Source: a virus. From it: a stretch of DNA of 28,033 nt. Of this stretch, positions 19,439 through 26,771 are shown one piece after another. Every line of letters starts with the position of its first letter. Within the stretch, counting starts at the first letter, position 1. A model generated the notes under the pieces. It saw only the letters and a program-made list of their open reading frames with translations, was not told the DNA's origin and searched no databases. Location of the stretch: positions 1 through 28,033 of the IMG/VR virus record IMGVR_UViG_3300035703_000357; one strand, written 5' to 3'. Position numbers and translations under genes: made by a program.

Positions 19439-20498
19439 CCCGCTTCCGTAGGAAGGTCAGATAGTCTGCACCTTCCTCGGGATCCCACCAGACCTTGACG
19501 AGATCCGGGTGCTCGGGCGGCAACTCAGGATTGATGGTGGTGACGCAGCAGGGCGATAGCGCGTTGTCGCGAAAGCCCCGATCCTTCGCGTATCGGTCGT
19601 AGACCTTATAGCTTGCCACCTTACAGGCGTGCATGGTTATGCCAGATATTGCATCTTTTAGGACGCTGTAGGCGCTCTCATGCTTGTGCCCGGCGACGTA
19701 GATGTGATCGCGGGTGCCCATGATCGCGGCTTTCATTGGCCCGTGAGCCGGGTTCCAGATTGACGAGCCGCTGTGGTCGTGCCGTGCGTTGACACGCACC
19801 TCGGCGCCATTCGGAAACCTCAAGGCGATGCGGGCCTCGCTGGACTTGTAGAGCGCGTTTTGCTGCTTTGCGATCCATTTGAGCGGGTCTCCCGAACCTG
19901 ACCACAAGTCGTGGTTGCCGCCGATCATGTAGAGCCAATCGCAACGGTTGACGAACCATTCAGCGATCTTCCACGCTTGTGCCGCCGAGGTGCTCTGGTC
20001 GGCGTAAAGCCTTGCTAAACGTCCACACCAGTTGTTCGTCGTGTCACCGACGTTGGCTGCGAACAGCCCTTTAGTCTTGTTGACGAGCGCCGTGTGCCGC
20101 TCAATGGCTTCAATGTCGCAGCCGTCATCGTCAACGTGCGGGTCGCCGAAGTGCAGGATGCCGATGGCACCAGGCAACTTGACGCGGATCGGAATCAGTT
20201 TGGAGGCTTCCTCATGCTCGCGCTTGTGCTGGAACTTACGCTTGCGCTGCTCAATGAGCACTTCAATTGGAACGTCATCATCCGGCAGCGGGGTGAACTC
20301 GTAATCCGTCTTGTCAACGATAGGACGGCCGGGATGATAAGTGGATTCAGGGATGTCGTATCCTTTGGCCTTCATCTTTTTGATCCGCAGCAACAACGTG
20401 CGGTCGTTCATGCCGAGCTTGTCGGCGACGGCGGTACGAATGCCTTTAGCTTCCTGTAGCTCCTTTAGTATCTGATCGTCTGTAGCCTTAGAGTGCAT
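19428..20498 (-). CDS. Metallophosphoesterase with N-terminal HTH domain
   Basis: The 356-residue protein combines an N-terminal helix-turn-helix (DQILKELQEAKGIRTAVADK then LGMNDRTLLLRIKKMKAKGY, about 8-48) with a calcineurin-like phosphoesterase core: GDPHVDD (D119, H121), VGDTTNN (D152), GGNHDLW (N195-H196-D197), HDHSG (H240, H242) and GHKHES (H271, H273). All metal ligands are present. The HTH is Fis- or resolvase-like and probably directs the enzyme to DNA. The core resembles SbcD/Mre11-type nucleases more than protein phosphatases, but substrate cannot be told from sequence. It follows the small zincin gene after 4 bases. Confidence 0.85.
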   Translation of the reverse strand: MHSKATDDQILKELQEAKGIRTAVADKLGMNDRTLLLRIKKMKAKGYDIPESTYHPGRPIVDKTDYEFTPLPDDDVPIEVLIEQRKRKFQHKREHEEASKLIPIRVKLPGAIGILHFGDPHVDDDGCDIEAIERHTALVNKTKGLFAANVGDTTNNWCGRLARLYADQSTSAAQAWKIAEWFVNRCDWLYMIGGNHDLWSGSGDPLKWIAKQQNALYKSSEARIALRFPNGAEVRVNARHDHSGSSIWNPAHGPMKAAIMGTRDHIYVAGHKHESAYSVLKDAISGITMHACKVASYKVYDRYAKDRGFRDNALSPCCVTTINPELPPEHPDLVKVWWDPEEGADYLTFLRKRAKV

Positions 20499-20502
20499 TT
20501 GT

Positions 20503-20856
20503 TTACTCCATCGTCGTTAGCATTTGTTGTAGTAGATGACCGAGGCGATCTACCAGCGCTTCGTCGCTGGACAAGTCGTCATGCCCCGCAATCGAAAGCA
20601 AAGCATGGACGGCCTCGTGCGCCCACACCTGCTGACGATTCGTTCCTTTACAAGTGCTTATGATGTGAATCTCATACTTGTCTGGAAGGAACATTCCAAC
20701 ACAATTTTTGCCATGACGCCACTTTGATGGCGAGATGACCTTTACTTTGAGGGTGTGACCGGCGAGTTGAAAGCGTGCCGGGATGCCGTCGTGGCGCGTT
20801 ACGGGCTGCTCGCCCACTGCTGCAACGCTCGCAGTTTCGCGTTTTGTGCGTCGCAT
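20503..20856 (-). CDS. Zincin-like metallopeptidase-type protein (HEAVH)
   Basis: The 117-residue protein contains HEAVHALL at 80-87, an HExxH zinc motif (H80, E81, H84), followed by SSDEALVDRLGHLL with E99 and D103 placed like the third ligand of gluzincins. The rest is small for a protease. As recalled, similar proteins occur in many phages but I know of no tested activity. Its 5' end overlaps the i-spanin gene by 58 bases, and a GTG at 20817 is an alternative start. It lies at the end of the lysis block and might act on host or phage proteins; this is unproven. Confidence 0.65.
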   Translation of the reverse strand: MRRTKRETASVAAVGEQPVTRHDGIPARFQLAGHTLKVKVISPSKWRHGKNCVGMFLPDKYEIHIISTCKGTNRQQVWAHEAVHALLSIAGHDDLSSDEALVDRLGHLLQQMLTTME

Positions 20857-21257
20857 TGGGCGGCTAGCTCGCGGAGTTCGGGGCCGATGTCTGGCCCTTG
20901 TTCAAGATCTGCTCCAGCCGATCCTGCACTGCTCCCGGTGGAGGCGGCGGGATCATCAATTCTTTGGGGGGCTGGAGTGGCGGGCACTGCACTGGTGTCG
21001 CGGCACAACCGGACAGGAGCAGTGCGAACAGGACGGCTAGCAAGAGCAGCCAGTTCGGATGCGTACGCATTTGAAGCCACTTCAGCACGTACGCGATTAG
21101 CACGCTCGGCCCGTAGTTCAGCTTCCAAACGCTCCACTTGAGGGCGAATTTCTTCACGACCTTGCTCCCGAAAAGTATGTACCGCATAGATTGCCAGAAG
21201 GCCGAGGCCAGCGGTCAAGATCAAATGCGGCGCGTATTTCAGTAACCAGTAAGGCAC
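20799..21257 (-). CDS. Rz: i-spanin (Rz-like)
   Basis: Starts at GTG 21257, overlapping the endolysin stop. The 152-residue protein has one N-terminal membrane segment (LILTAGLGLLAIYAVHT, about 12-28) followed by a long charged coiled coil (REEIRPQVERLEAELRAERA and onward), as in inner-membrane spanins. The Pro/Ala/Ser-rich middle and a second helix at the end (ELRELAAQCDAQNAKLRALQ) match the family plan. An outer-membrane lipoprotein partner is nested in another frame. Together they fuse inner and outer membranes at the end of Gram-negative lysis. Confidence 0.88.
   Translation of the reverse strand: MPYWLLKYAPHLILTAGLGLLAIYAVHTFREQGREEIRPQVERLEAELRAERANRVRAEVASNAYASELAALASRPVRTAPVRLCRDTSAVPATPAPQRIDDPAASTGSSAGSAGADLEQGPDIGPELRELAAQCDAQNAKLRALQQWASSP
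20864..21070 (-). CDS. Rz1: o-spanin lipoprotein (Rz1-like), nested within Rz
   Basis: The chosen ATG at 21070 begins MRTHPNWLLLLAVLFALLLS, directly followed by the lipobox ending at C22 (LLSGC). The mature part is short and proline-rich, with PPLQPPKELMIPPPPPG, as in Rz1 lipoproteins. The whole gene sits inside the i-spanin gene in another frame. An ATG further upstream would add a long N-terminus and is not credible. The pair completes the spanin complex: Rz in the inner membrane, Rz1 in the outer. Confidence 0.85.
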   Translation of the reverse strand: MRTHPNWLLLLAVLFALLLSGCAATPVQCPPLQPPKELMIPPPPPGAVQDRLEQILNKGQTSAPNSAS

Positions 21258-21598
21258 TACTTTACACCATTGTGCTCAAAGGCGTAATGGTTCCCATCAT
21301 TAAATCGCCCGCCCCAGCGCGCTAGCGGATGCTGCTGCTCCCACCATTCACCTAGTGGACGATGGTCTTCGCTCTGCTCCAAGAATTCGCCGTCTTTGAA
21401 CAGGTTTAGATCAATAGCCAAACGAATCTTATGCGCGCTGCTCGGGTGGCTGTAGGACTTGCGTACGCCCATCGCGCCATGCACGCGAGGGTCACGGAAG
21501 GCATCGCCTAACGACACCTCAAATCCTAACTCATACGCTTTGTCGATCAGTCTGGCCACTAGGCGGGCAAACTGCCGCTGTTTCTGGCCTAGCGTCAC
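21257..21598 (-). CDS. M15-type L-Ala-D-Glu/D-Ala peptidase, endolysin
   Basis: This 113-residue protein has the small M15 (VanY/LysA-like) peptidase signature: SAHKIRLAIDLNL with H56 and D63, and WGGRFNDGNHYAFEHN with H104. These are the zinc ligands in the usual spacing. The N-terminal helix and GDAFRDPRVHGAMG segment also match. It cleaves peptide cross-links in peptidoglycan. It has no signal sequence, so release depends on a holin, and the candidate membrane proteins are encoded immediately upstream. Confidence 0.9.
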   Translation of the reverse strand: MTLGQKQRQFARLVARLIDKAYELGFEVSLGDAFRDPRVHGAMGVRKSYSHPSSAHKIRLAIDLNLFKDGEFLEQSEDHRPLGEWWEQQHPLARWGGRFNDGNHYAFEHNGVK

Positions 21599-21822
21599 GG
21601 CTTATCGGCCTTGGCGTCCAGTTTGTCGTTTATTCGCATCAACATCGTTTTGATTTCATCAATATCGACGCGGTAATCGGCACGGGTCACGTACGTCAAT
21701 GGCATGTTGCGCACGTCTTTATCCAAGCGTTCAATACTGCGGCTGATGTTGTTAAGGATCCAGCCGCCGAACAAGCCAGCAATGCCCACGATTATGTTAA
21801 ATAGAATCTGTCCGTCGTCCAT
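21595..21822 (-). CDS. Small membrane protein, holin-like or lysis accessory (75 aa)
   Basis: The start at 21822 is supported by GGGAG 7 bases upstream; an in-frame codon at 21855 lacks support. The product has one membrane segment (LFNIIVGIAGLFGGWILNNI, about 7-26) followed by a basic/acidic helical tail (MLMRINDKLDAKADKP at the end). It overlaps the endolysin gene by 4 bases, as lysis genes usually do. It may be a pinholin-type holin, a signal-anchor helper or a structural membrane protein. The single membrane segment with a soluble tail argues against a classical class I holin. Confidence 0.65.
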   Translation of the reverse strand: MDDGQILFNIIVGIAGLFGGWILNNISRSIERLDKDVRNMPLTYVTRADYRVDIDEIKTMLMRINDKLDAKADKP

Positions 21823-22001
21823 CACACGCTCCCTACCACCAGCGTTGCTAACCAACTAATGACGGCTCCCGCCGACAACCATAGTAGTTTCTCGACCCAA
21901 TCAAGTCGCCGCTCTAGGGAGCGTAGCTTGCCCTCCACTGCTCTAACGCGATGGGTGTAATCGGTCTTGAGCAGCTTTAGGTCTTTCGTTTCAATCGTCA
22001 C
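21822..22001 (-). CDS. Small TM protein with N-terminal helix, XhlA-like (59 aa)
   Basis: A 59-codon frame starts at GTG 22001, overlapping the previous stop as GTGA, and its TGA overlaps the next start (TGATG). The product has an N-terminal charged amphipathic helix (MTIETKDLKLLKTDYTHRVR, then AVEGKLRSLERRLDWVEK) and a C-terminal membrane segment LLWLSAGAVISWLATLVVG. That is the plan of XhlA-type hemolysin/holin accessory proteins: a coiled coil followed by one membrane helix. No sequence identity to XhlA is claimed. It sits in the lysis cassette. Confidence 0.6.
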   Translation of the reverse strand: MTIETKDLKLLKTDYTHRVRAVEGKLRSLERRLDWVEKLLWLSAGAVISWLATLVVGSV

Positions 22002-22192
22002 TTCGCTGACAGCGGCTGCGTCGTCACCGCCCGCAGCGCAAGGTTAGCGATAGCACCCGTCAGCATGATCGCCGCTGCGACCTGCGAGCCGAACAGCGTT
22101 GTCAAATGCGCACCCATCAATTCTAAACCGCCGAGGATGGCGATCAGGACGTTGAACCACACCGTTTTGGATTTGAATGCGCCTTGCAACAT
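21998..22192 (-). CDS. Putative holin (64 aa, two TM segments)
   Basis: Starts at the ATG 22192 with GAGG 7 bases upstream. The 64-residue sequence begins MLQGAFKSKTVWFNVLIAIL and has two hydrophobic helices separated by a short loop (GGLELMGAHLTTLFGSQ), the second being VAAAIMLTGAIANLALRAV. The end is polar, TTQPLSAK. Length and two-helix topology match class II-type holins, which form membrane pores for the endolysin encoded downstream. A dedicated family is not recognised, so function is inferred from topology and location. Confidence 0.65.
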   Translation of the reverse strand: MLQGAFKSKTVWFNVLIAILGGLELMGAHLTTLFGSQVAAAIMLTGAIANLALRAVTTQPLSAK

Positions 22193-22196
22193 GGGA

Positions 22197-24113
22197 TTAC
22201 CTCGCTAGTGCGTTGCGTTGTTCAGCCTGACCAAGTGCGTTGGTGATAGCGGCTGCCGGCGTGGCGCCACGCACCGCAGCGCCGCCAGCAGCGCGAACAG
22301 GCTCTAGCGCACCTTCAACACGACCCGCACGGCGTTGAGCGACTTCTAACGCTAGTGCAGCGCGCTCGGGATCCAACATGTCCGTAGCAATCTCAATCGC
22401 CAACTTGCGGTCAATCTTGCCCGCCAATCTTTTGACGATGGCGTTGGCAACCGTTGTCACGCGGTTAAGCAGCGTCGGGAACTGAGCGCCGCCAGCCACT
22501 TCCAAAAGCAACTGCGAACCGGCCGTTTCGGCGCTAGGGCCAGCAGGCCGTGCAGCGCGGGCCTGCTCGCGGAACTTTGCTTGACGAGCCAAGTCTTTGC
22601 GGATGTCCTCGACGATCTTGACTTGATCCGGCGTAAGCACGTCGGAAAGTTTTTCAAACCGAGTGCCACCCGTCGTAGCGCGCTGAATGGTCTGCGGCGC
22701 GGCTTCGACAGCCCCCGCAAATGCCGCAGGGCGCAGCTTCTCTTCGCCTTGCAGCGCCGAGGTCAACTTGCTTTCAAGATATTGGCCGACTTCCATCTGA
22801 TTGATGGGGCCGCTTTGACGTGCGAATGTTTCGCGGGCGCCTTTGTACGCGTCGGCTTTGCCTTCAAGCCAATTTAAAAACTCGGCCCGAGTACCCGTGA
22901 TGGCAGCGGCTTCAGATTTACCAATACCAAAAGTTGCCGGGTCGCGGATAAGATCGTCAAACGCCATTTTGACGTAGTGCAGGTTTTGCACGGGATACTG
23001 TGCTGTCTGTGCGGGGACAACGACTTCGCCCATAAGCGAACCGCCGGGAGCCGTAACACGCGTTTCAGGAGTGGTTCGCCCTATGACAAACTTTTGCCCG
23101 CGTTCAGCGGCCAAACGCGATGCACGCGCCAACACTTGATCCATAGACGGGCGGCTAAGTAACCCCGTAAACACTTCGTCAGCATCAACGAGTTGTTTTC
23201 CGGCAGCGCCGTAGTTAGTTTTAGCCGTAGCGTTGCGAACTTTCTTCGCGGTCTCTAACTCAAGCGGCGTGCCGCCCACTTGACGGATAGCCGCAGCACG
23301 AGCCGCATCCTGCGCTTGACGACGAGCCATGTACTCAGACGGCAGGATCTTCTCTGCCGACTCTTGCAGCGCGGCAAAGCGCGTCACGCCCGCAGGCGCC
23401 GCCGCTTCGCCAGCCGTCGGTGCAGCGCCCGGCACAATCTCCGGCTGATTGCGCAGCGCGTTGATGATCTCCGGCGCGCGACCTTCAGCCGCCTCTAGCA
23501 ATACGTTGGCCTTACCGCCCGTAGCGGCACGCTGCAACGCATTGACGCCAGCGCGACCGCCAGCAGCGAGAGGCGCCGTAACGACGCGCAGCGGATCGGT
23601 GACGCGTGAGGTAGCTGCGAGAACTTGCCCAGCGCGACCTGGCGCGACAGCAGCGCCAGCGCCCGTGATGGTGGACACGTCGGCCGCAAACCCTACCGGA
23701 TCGGTAGCGATGGTATTTTTGAGTGCCTCAACGCTGCCGTAGCGGTCGCGGTACACACCGCCGACGGCGTTAGCCTTCTGGATAAACTCTTGCGCCTTGT
23801 CAGGTCGGGCGAGCCACTCTTCAGGAATGAAACGAGCGTAGGCGCCGGTCAGCACCTCACCCAACTGTTCCAGCGTCTCACGCGGACGCGTGACGGCCGT
23901 ATACAAACCACCAAGCAACTGCGCTCCGCTTTCGGGGATGTTGGTTAGCGCCTCACGGCCAACTTGTGCCCAAGTGCGGCCTTGAGGAATCTCTCCGCCC
24001 GCAGCGCCGCGACCTTCAGCCGAGTCCCACACTACTTTGGCAGGATCAATCGGTTGATCTTTCTTGGGTTTAGCGGGCTCATCCCACTGAACCTTGCTCG
24101 GATCAATCGGCAT
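22197..24113 (-). CDS. Large internal virion / DNA-ejection protein candidate (638 aa)
   Basis: The ATG at 24113 is chosen because GGGAG sits 8 bases upstream; an ATG 18 bases before lacks an SD. The N-terminus holds a tandem motif (IDPSKVQWD and IDPAKVVWD, about 3-30). The rest is Ala/Arg-rich, mostly helical, with long amphipathic stretches and Pro-rich linkers. This is typical of large phage ejection proteins, like P22 gp16, that pass through the tail to help DNA entry. No catalytic motif was found. The neighbouring two ejection-type genes support the role. Confidence 0.7.
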   Translation of the reverse strand: MPIDPSKVQWDEPAKPKKDQPIDPAKVVWDSAEGRGAAGGEIPQGRTWAQVGREALTNIPESGAQLLGGLYTAVTRPRETLEQLGEVLTGAYARFIPEEWLARPDKAQEFIQKANAVGGVYRDRYGSVEALKNTIATDPVGFAADVSTITGAGAAVAPGRAGQVLAATSRVTDPLRVVTAPLAAGGRAGVNALQRAATGGKANVLLEAAEGRAPEIINALRNQPEIVPGAAPTAGEAAAPAGVTRFAALQESAEKILPSEYMARRQAQDAARAAAIRQVGGTPLELETAKKVRNATAKTNYGAAGKQLVDADEVFTGLLSRPSMDQVLARASRLAAERGQKFVIGRTTPETRVTAPGGSLMGEVVVPAQTAQYPVQNLHYVKMAFDDLIRDPATFGIGKSEAAAITGTRAEFLNWLEGKADAYKGARETFARQSGPINQMEVGQYLESKLTSALQGEEKLRPAAFAGAVEAAPQTIQRATTGGTRFEKLSDVLTPDQVKIVEDIRKDLARQAKFREQARAARPAGPSAETAGSQLLLEVAGGAQFPTLLNRVTTVANAIVKRLAGKIDRKLAIEIATDMLDPERAALALEVAQRRAGRVEGALEPVRAAGGAAVRGATPAAAITNALGQAEQRNALAR

Positions 24114-25272
24114 ATTCAACGCTCCCGTCATCGTATTCCACTACGCGGCGACCATCGACGGTACCGGTGCGTTTGATCTGACGAGCCACGTTGATTTCGG
24201 GGTAGTAGTCCTCAACTTCGGGTTCTTTCTTAGCCAACCGCGAACGCTCGTCGTTGTAACGCTTGATGACGTTGCGCGCCGATTCGTTGTTGATGCGCAC
24301 GATGCGACGGATACCTTCAGCCGTCGTAACCGGATTACCACCCGCGATGCTCTTGGCGAACTCTCGGTCAGCATCCGACAAACCGGTGCCAGCACCGAAC
24401 GCCGTGATGCGCTCGGCGACCTGTTGACCGATGCCTGCGAAATACGCTTCGGTAGATGCCACGTCGATGTTCGCGGCGCGAGCCAACGCCAAGCGTGCGT
24501 CTGCAAACGTGCCAGAGATAAACTTCGGATCGTCCAACAACGGCTGCAACTGCTGCGATGTTTGCAGCGTCTGCACCGCCGATTCAGCCTTGTCGCGGAA
24601 CGCATCCAAACGTTTACCAGCCGTTTCGCCCAGCGTCTCACTGAACTTCTTGCCGGCAGGCGGCAAGTTAACCGTAGTGCGAGCAGCGCCAGCACCAGCG
24701 ATGCGGGCTTTTTGTGCTTCAACTTCAGGCGACAAAGGAATAAACAGTTTAGCGCGCTCGGCCGGTGGAATCTGCGTCAAAAATTGCCCGCGCAATTTGG
24801 TTTGCAATTCGTTAGGGTCGTCCGGCAACTGTTCCGCAAACTGACGAAACTCAGGGCGAATGATCCCCGCTGCCACCATCTGATCAACCGAATCCAAAAC
24901 GTCCATTTTAGTCGCTGGACGGTCACCGTACGCAAAGTCACCAATCGCTTTTTGAAACCGACCGTAGTTATCGTCAGCCAACTTCATTTGCGCGGCTTGC
25001 GTTTCTACGCGGGTCTTGCCCAAACTAGCCATTGAAGTAGCCAACTCTGCGCCAGGTTTGCCGAATTGCAGAAGTTGATTCTGCGCTTCGGGTGTCGTCA
25101 GATCGGGCGTGTTAGCTAAGAAATTGCGCATCTCGGTTTCCCGAGCCGCCGCCGCAAGTTCTTGCGCTTCTTTAGTGCGGGCTAGTTTGTTGGCGCGAGC
25201 GGCTTCCAAACCCTGCACGTACGCGCCCAAAATGTTGGGCGTTTCAAGTTGAGTAGCTCCGACAACGGCCAT
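24103..25272 (-). CDS. DNA-ejection / injected virion protein candidate (389 aa)
   Basis: The 389-residue protein is Ala/Gln/Glu-rich and helical, with segments such as NILGAYVQGLEAARANKLAR, KRLDAFRDKAESAVQTLQTS, and GAGTGLSDADREFAKSIAGG, the last recurring in phage internal virion proteins. It overlaps the next gene by 11 bases. It is the middle of three adjacent ejection-type genes, comparable with P22 gp20. No membrane segment is seen. Like other such proteins it probably travels with the DNA into the cell; the detailed role is unknown. Confidence 0.75.
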   Translation of the reverse strand: MAVVGATQLETPNILGAYVQGLEAARANKLARTKEAQELAAAARETEMRNFLANTPDLTTPEAQNQLLQFGKPGAELATSMASLGKTRVETQAAQMKLADDNYGRFQKAIGDFAYGDRPATKMDVLDSVDQMVAAGIIRPEFRQFAEQLPDDPNELQTKLRGQFLTQIPPAERAKLFIPLSPEVEAQKARIAGAGAARTTVNLPPAGKKFSETLGETAGKRLDAFRDKAESAVQTLQTSQQLQPLLDDPKFISGTFADARLALARAANIDVASTEAYFAGIGQQVAERITAFGAGTGLSDADREFAKSIAGGNPVTTAEGIRRIVRINNESARNVIKRYNDERSRLAKKEPEVEDYYPEINVARQIKRTGTVDGRRVVEYDDGSVEYAD

Positions 25273-25274
25273 GA

Positions 25275-25973
25275 TTACGGCCCTCCTACGCGGTCAAAGT
25301 AACCGCCTTGAGCCAGACCATAGCCCATCGCACCTTGACCAAGCGCCTGACTAAGCGCGTTAGCCTGACCAAGATAGCCCGATGCGCGAGCTTGGCCGCT
25401 TTGCATGAGCAGGTTACCGACGTTGCTGCCGTATTGGCCGGCTGCGCCGATGACCTGTTGCGTACCCGTTTGACCGGCGCCATAAAGACTACCAAGAGCG
25501 CCAAGGCGGTTGCCGAGCAGCGCCTGAGCGCGGTTGAACGCGTTCTGATACTCCTGCGACGCCATCTCTTGACCGTAGCGTTGGCCGGCCTTGATGGCCG
25601 ATCCGCTTAACAGACCACCGCGAGCAGCCTGCATACGCTCTAGCGCCTTCTCCCCTTCCGCAAGACGGAATCCGTATCCCGGATCCATTTGCATCTGTTC
25701 GGCAGTAAACTGCTGGCCTAATGAGCCGTAGCCCGGTGTGCCAGGCTCGCCGCCGAGGCCCAGCATGCGCAGCAGTTCATTCTGTGAGGTAATCCCTGCT
25801 TGACGGAATGGTTCGGCCAGTTCCGTCTGCTTCTGGAAAATCTCGCGCTGGACTTGCGACGCCTGTTCGGCGGCCTGTTGCTGCGCTGACGCGGCTTTGC
25901 TCGCGCCTCGGGATGCGACAGCACCTCCGATAACGGCACTGCCTAAGATTGCTGCTGCGGTTCCAATGGCCAT
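25275..25973 (-). CDS. DNA transfer/ejection protein, P22 gp7-like (232 aa)
   Basis: The N-terminus, MAIGTAAAILGSAVIGGAVA, is a hydrophobic/Gly segment. It is followed by SRGASKAASAQQQAAEQAS and a Gln/Ala-rich helical part (VQREIFQKQTELAEPFRQAG) and a Gly/Ala-rich C-terminus. This pattern matches P22 gp7-type ejection proteins, which form part of the trans-envelope conduit. It is translated next to the two other ejection-type genes and two bases before the second. The stop-start overlap with the acetyltransferase gene (TAATG) ties the module together. Confidence 0.8.
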   Translation of the reverse strand: MAIGTAAAILGSAVIGGAVASRGASKAASAQQQAAEQASQVQREIFQKQTELAEPFRQAGITSQNELLRMLGLGGEPGTPGYGSLGQQFTAEQMQMDPGYGFRLAEGEKALERMQAARGGLLSGSAIKAGQRYGQEMASQEYQNAFNRAQALLGNRLGALGSLYGAGQTGTQQVIGAAGQYGSNVGNLLMQSGQARASGYLGQANALSQALGQGAMGYGLAQGGYFDRVGGP

Positions 25974-26431
25974 TACGCCACCTCTCTCATAAACGTGCGT
26001 TCCATAGGACGAAACCCTTTACGCGCATATAGACTTGCCATCTTGCCTGCGCGGTCATCTTCAAGGGCAATCATAAAAAGAGCTGTTGCATTTTTTGCGA
26101 TTGCCCACGATTCAATCATGTCGTACATGGCTTGACCTGCCCCTTTGCCCCGCGCTTCCGGGGTCAGCCACCACCACAACTCCTGCACTACCATACTGGA
26201 GGGGCTGAAGTACATAGGGTAAAACAATGCGCCGGCAATGCCAACGATTTCGCCGTTATCTTCGGCTAACCACACGCCCATATTGGGGTTGTGTACGGCC
26301 TGTAAGAAAAAGTCGGCATACCCTTCATTGTCAAAAGGGATGACGCCATGCACGGGGGACGCCGCGTGAAACGCCTGCGCCAGCGGCAGGTATCGCGGAA
26401 AGTCCTCGGCAATGGCGTTGCGTACGATCAC
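25973..26431 (-). CDS. GNAT-family acetyltransferase
   Basis: The 152-residue protein is a GNAT domain. The acetyl-CoA-binding motif A is WWLTPEARGKGAGQAMYDMI (R94-G-K-G-A-G99), preceded by the beta strand MVVQELWWW, and followed by the helix and a final segment LYARKGFRPMERTF typical of motif B. The N-terminus IVRNAIAEDFPRYLPLAQAF also fits. The substrate is unknown. It lies between the structural and ejection genes, with a TAATG overlap to the gp7-like gene, so it may modify a virion or host protein during late infection. Confidence 0.88.
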   Translation of the reverse strand: MIVRNAIAEDFPRYLPLAQAFHAASPVHGVIPFDNEGYADFFLQAVHNPNMGVWLAEDNGEIVGIAGALFYPMYFSPSSMVVQELWWWLTPEARGKGAGQAMYDMIESWAIAKNATALFMIALEDDRAGKMASLYARKGFRPMERTFMREVA

Positions 26432-26763
26432 GACACTTCCCGACCGCTGGATCGGATGTTGATCGCCGATGCCGTGCCTGCAATAGTTGAGATGTACCCG
26501 CCCGGCGCCAGCACTTGGCCGACGATCTCAGGAAAGGTGTACGTTTCCGACGGCAGCAACGTTTTGGCTTTAATGATCAAGTTCTGGTTGCCGGCGTTGT
26601 CAAAGCCCGTCACCAAATTGATCGACAGCGTAGCGGCCGAACTGCTGTAGTTGGTGGCCGTGAACTTGTCGATGATGGCCGACACGTTGGTCGCCACGTA
26701 CTGCGTCGTCTGACTGTTTTCGGCAATCTTGGCCGGAATCAGGACTTTGATGTTAACTGCCAT
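26428..26763 (-). CDS. Hypothetical structural protein (111 aa)
   Basis: The start has AGG-TGACGC before the ATG at 26763. The protein is rich in Ser, Thr, Ile, Ala and Asn with alternating hydrophobic strands (TTQYVATNVSAIIDKFTATN, then YSSSAATLSINLVTGFDNAG). It looks like a beta-sandwich, as found in head decoration or head-tail connector proteins. It overlaps the acetyltransferase gene by 4 bases. There is no recognised family. A small virion protein is the reasonable assignment from context. Confidence 0.65.
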   Translation of the reverse strand: MAVNIKVLIPAKIAENSQTTQYVATNVSAIIDKFTATNYSSSAATLSINLVTGFDNAGNQNLIIKAKTLLPSETYTFPEIVGQVLAPGGYISTIAGTASAINIRSSGREVS

Positions 26764-26771
26764 GCGTCACC

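Noticed and set aside
24094-25035. 313-residue plus-strand frame opposite the ejection protein genes
   Set aside because: Fully antisense to two well-supported genes, rich in Arg/His/Phe, no SD, no recognisable domain.
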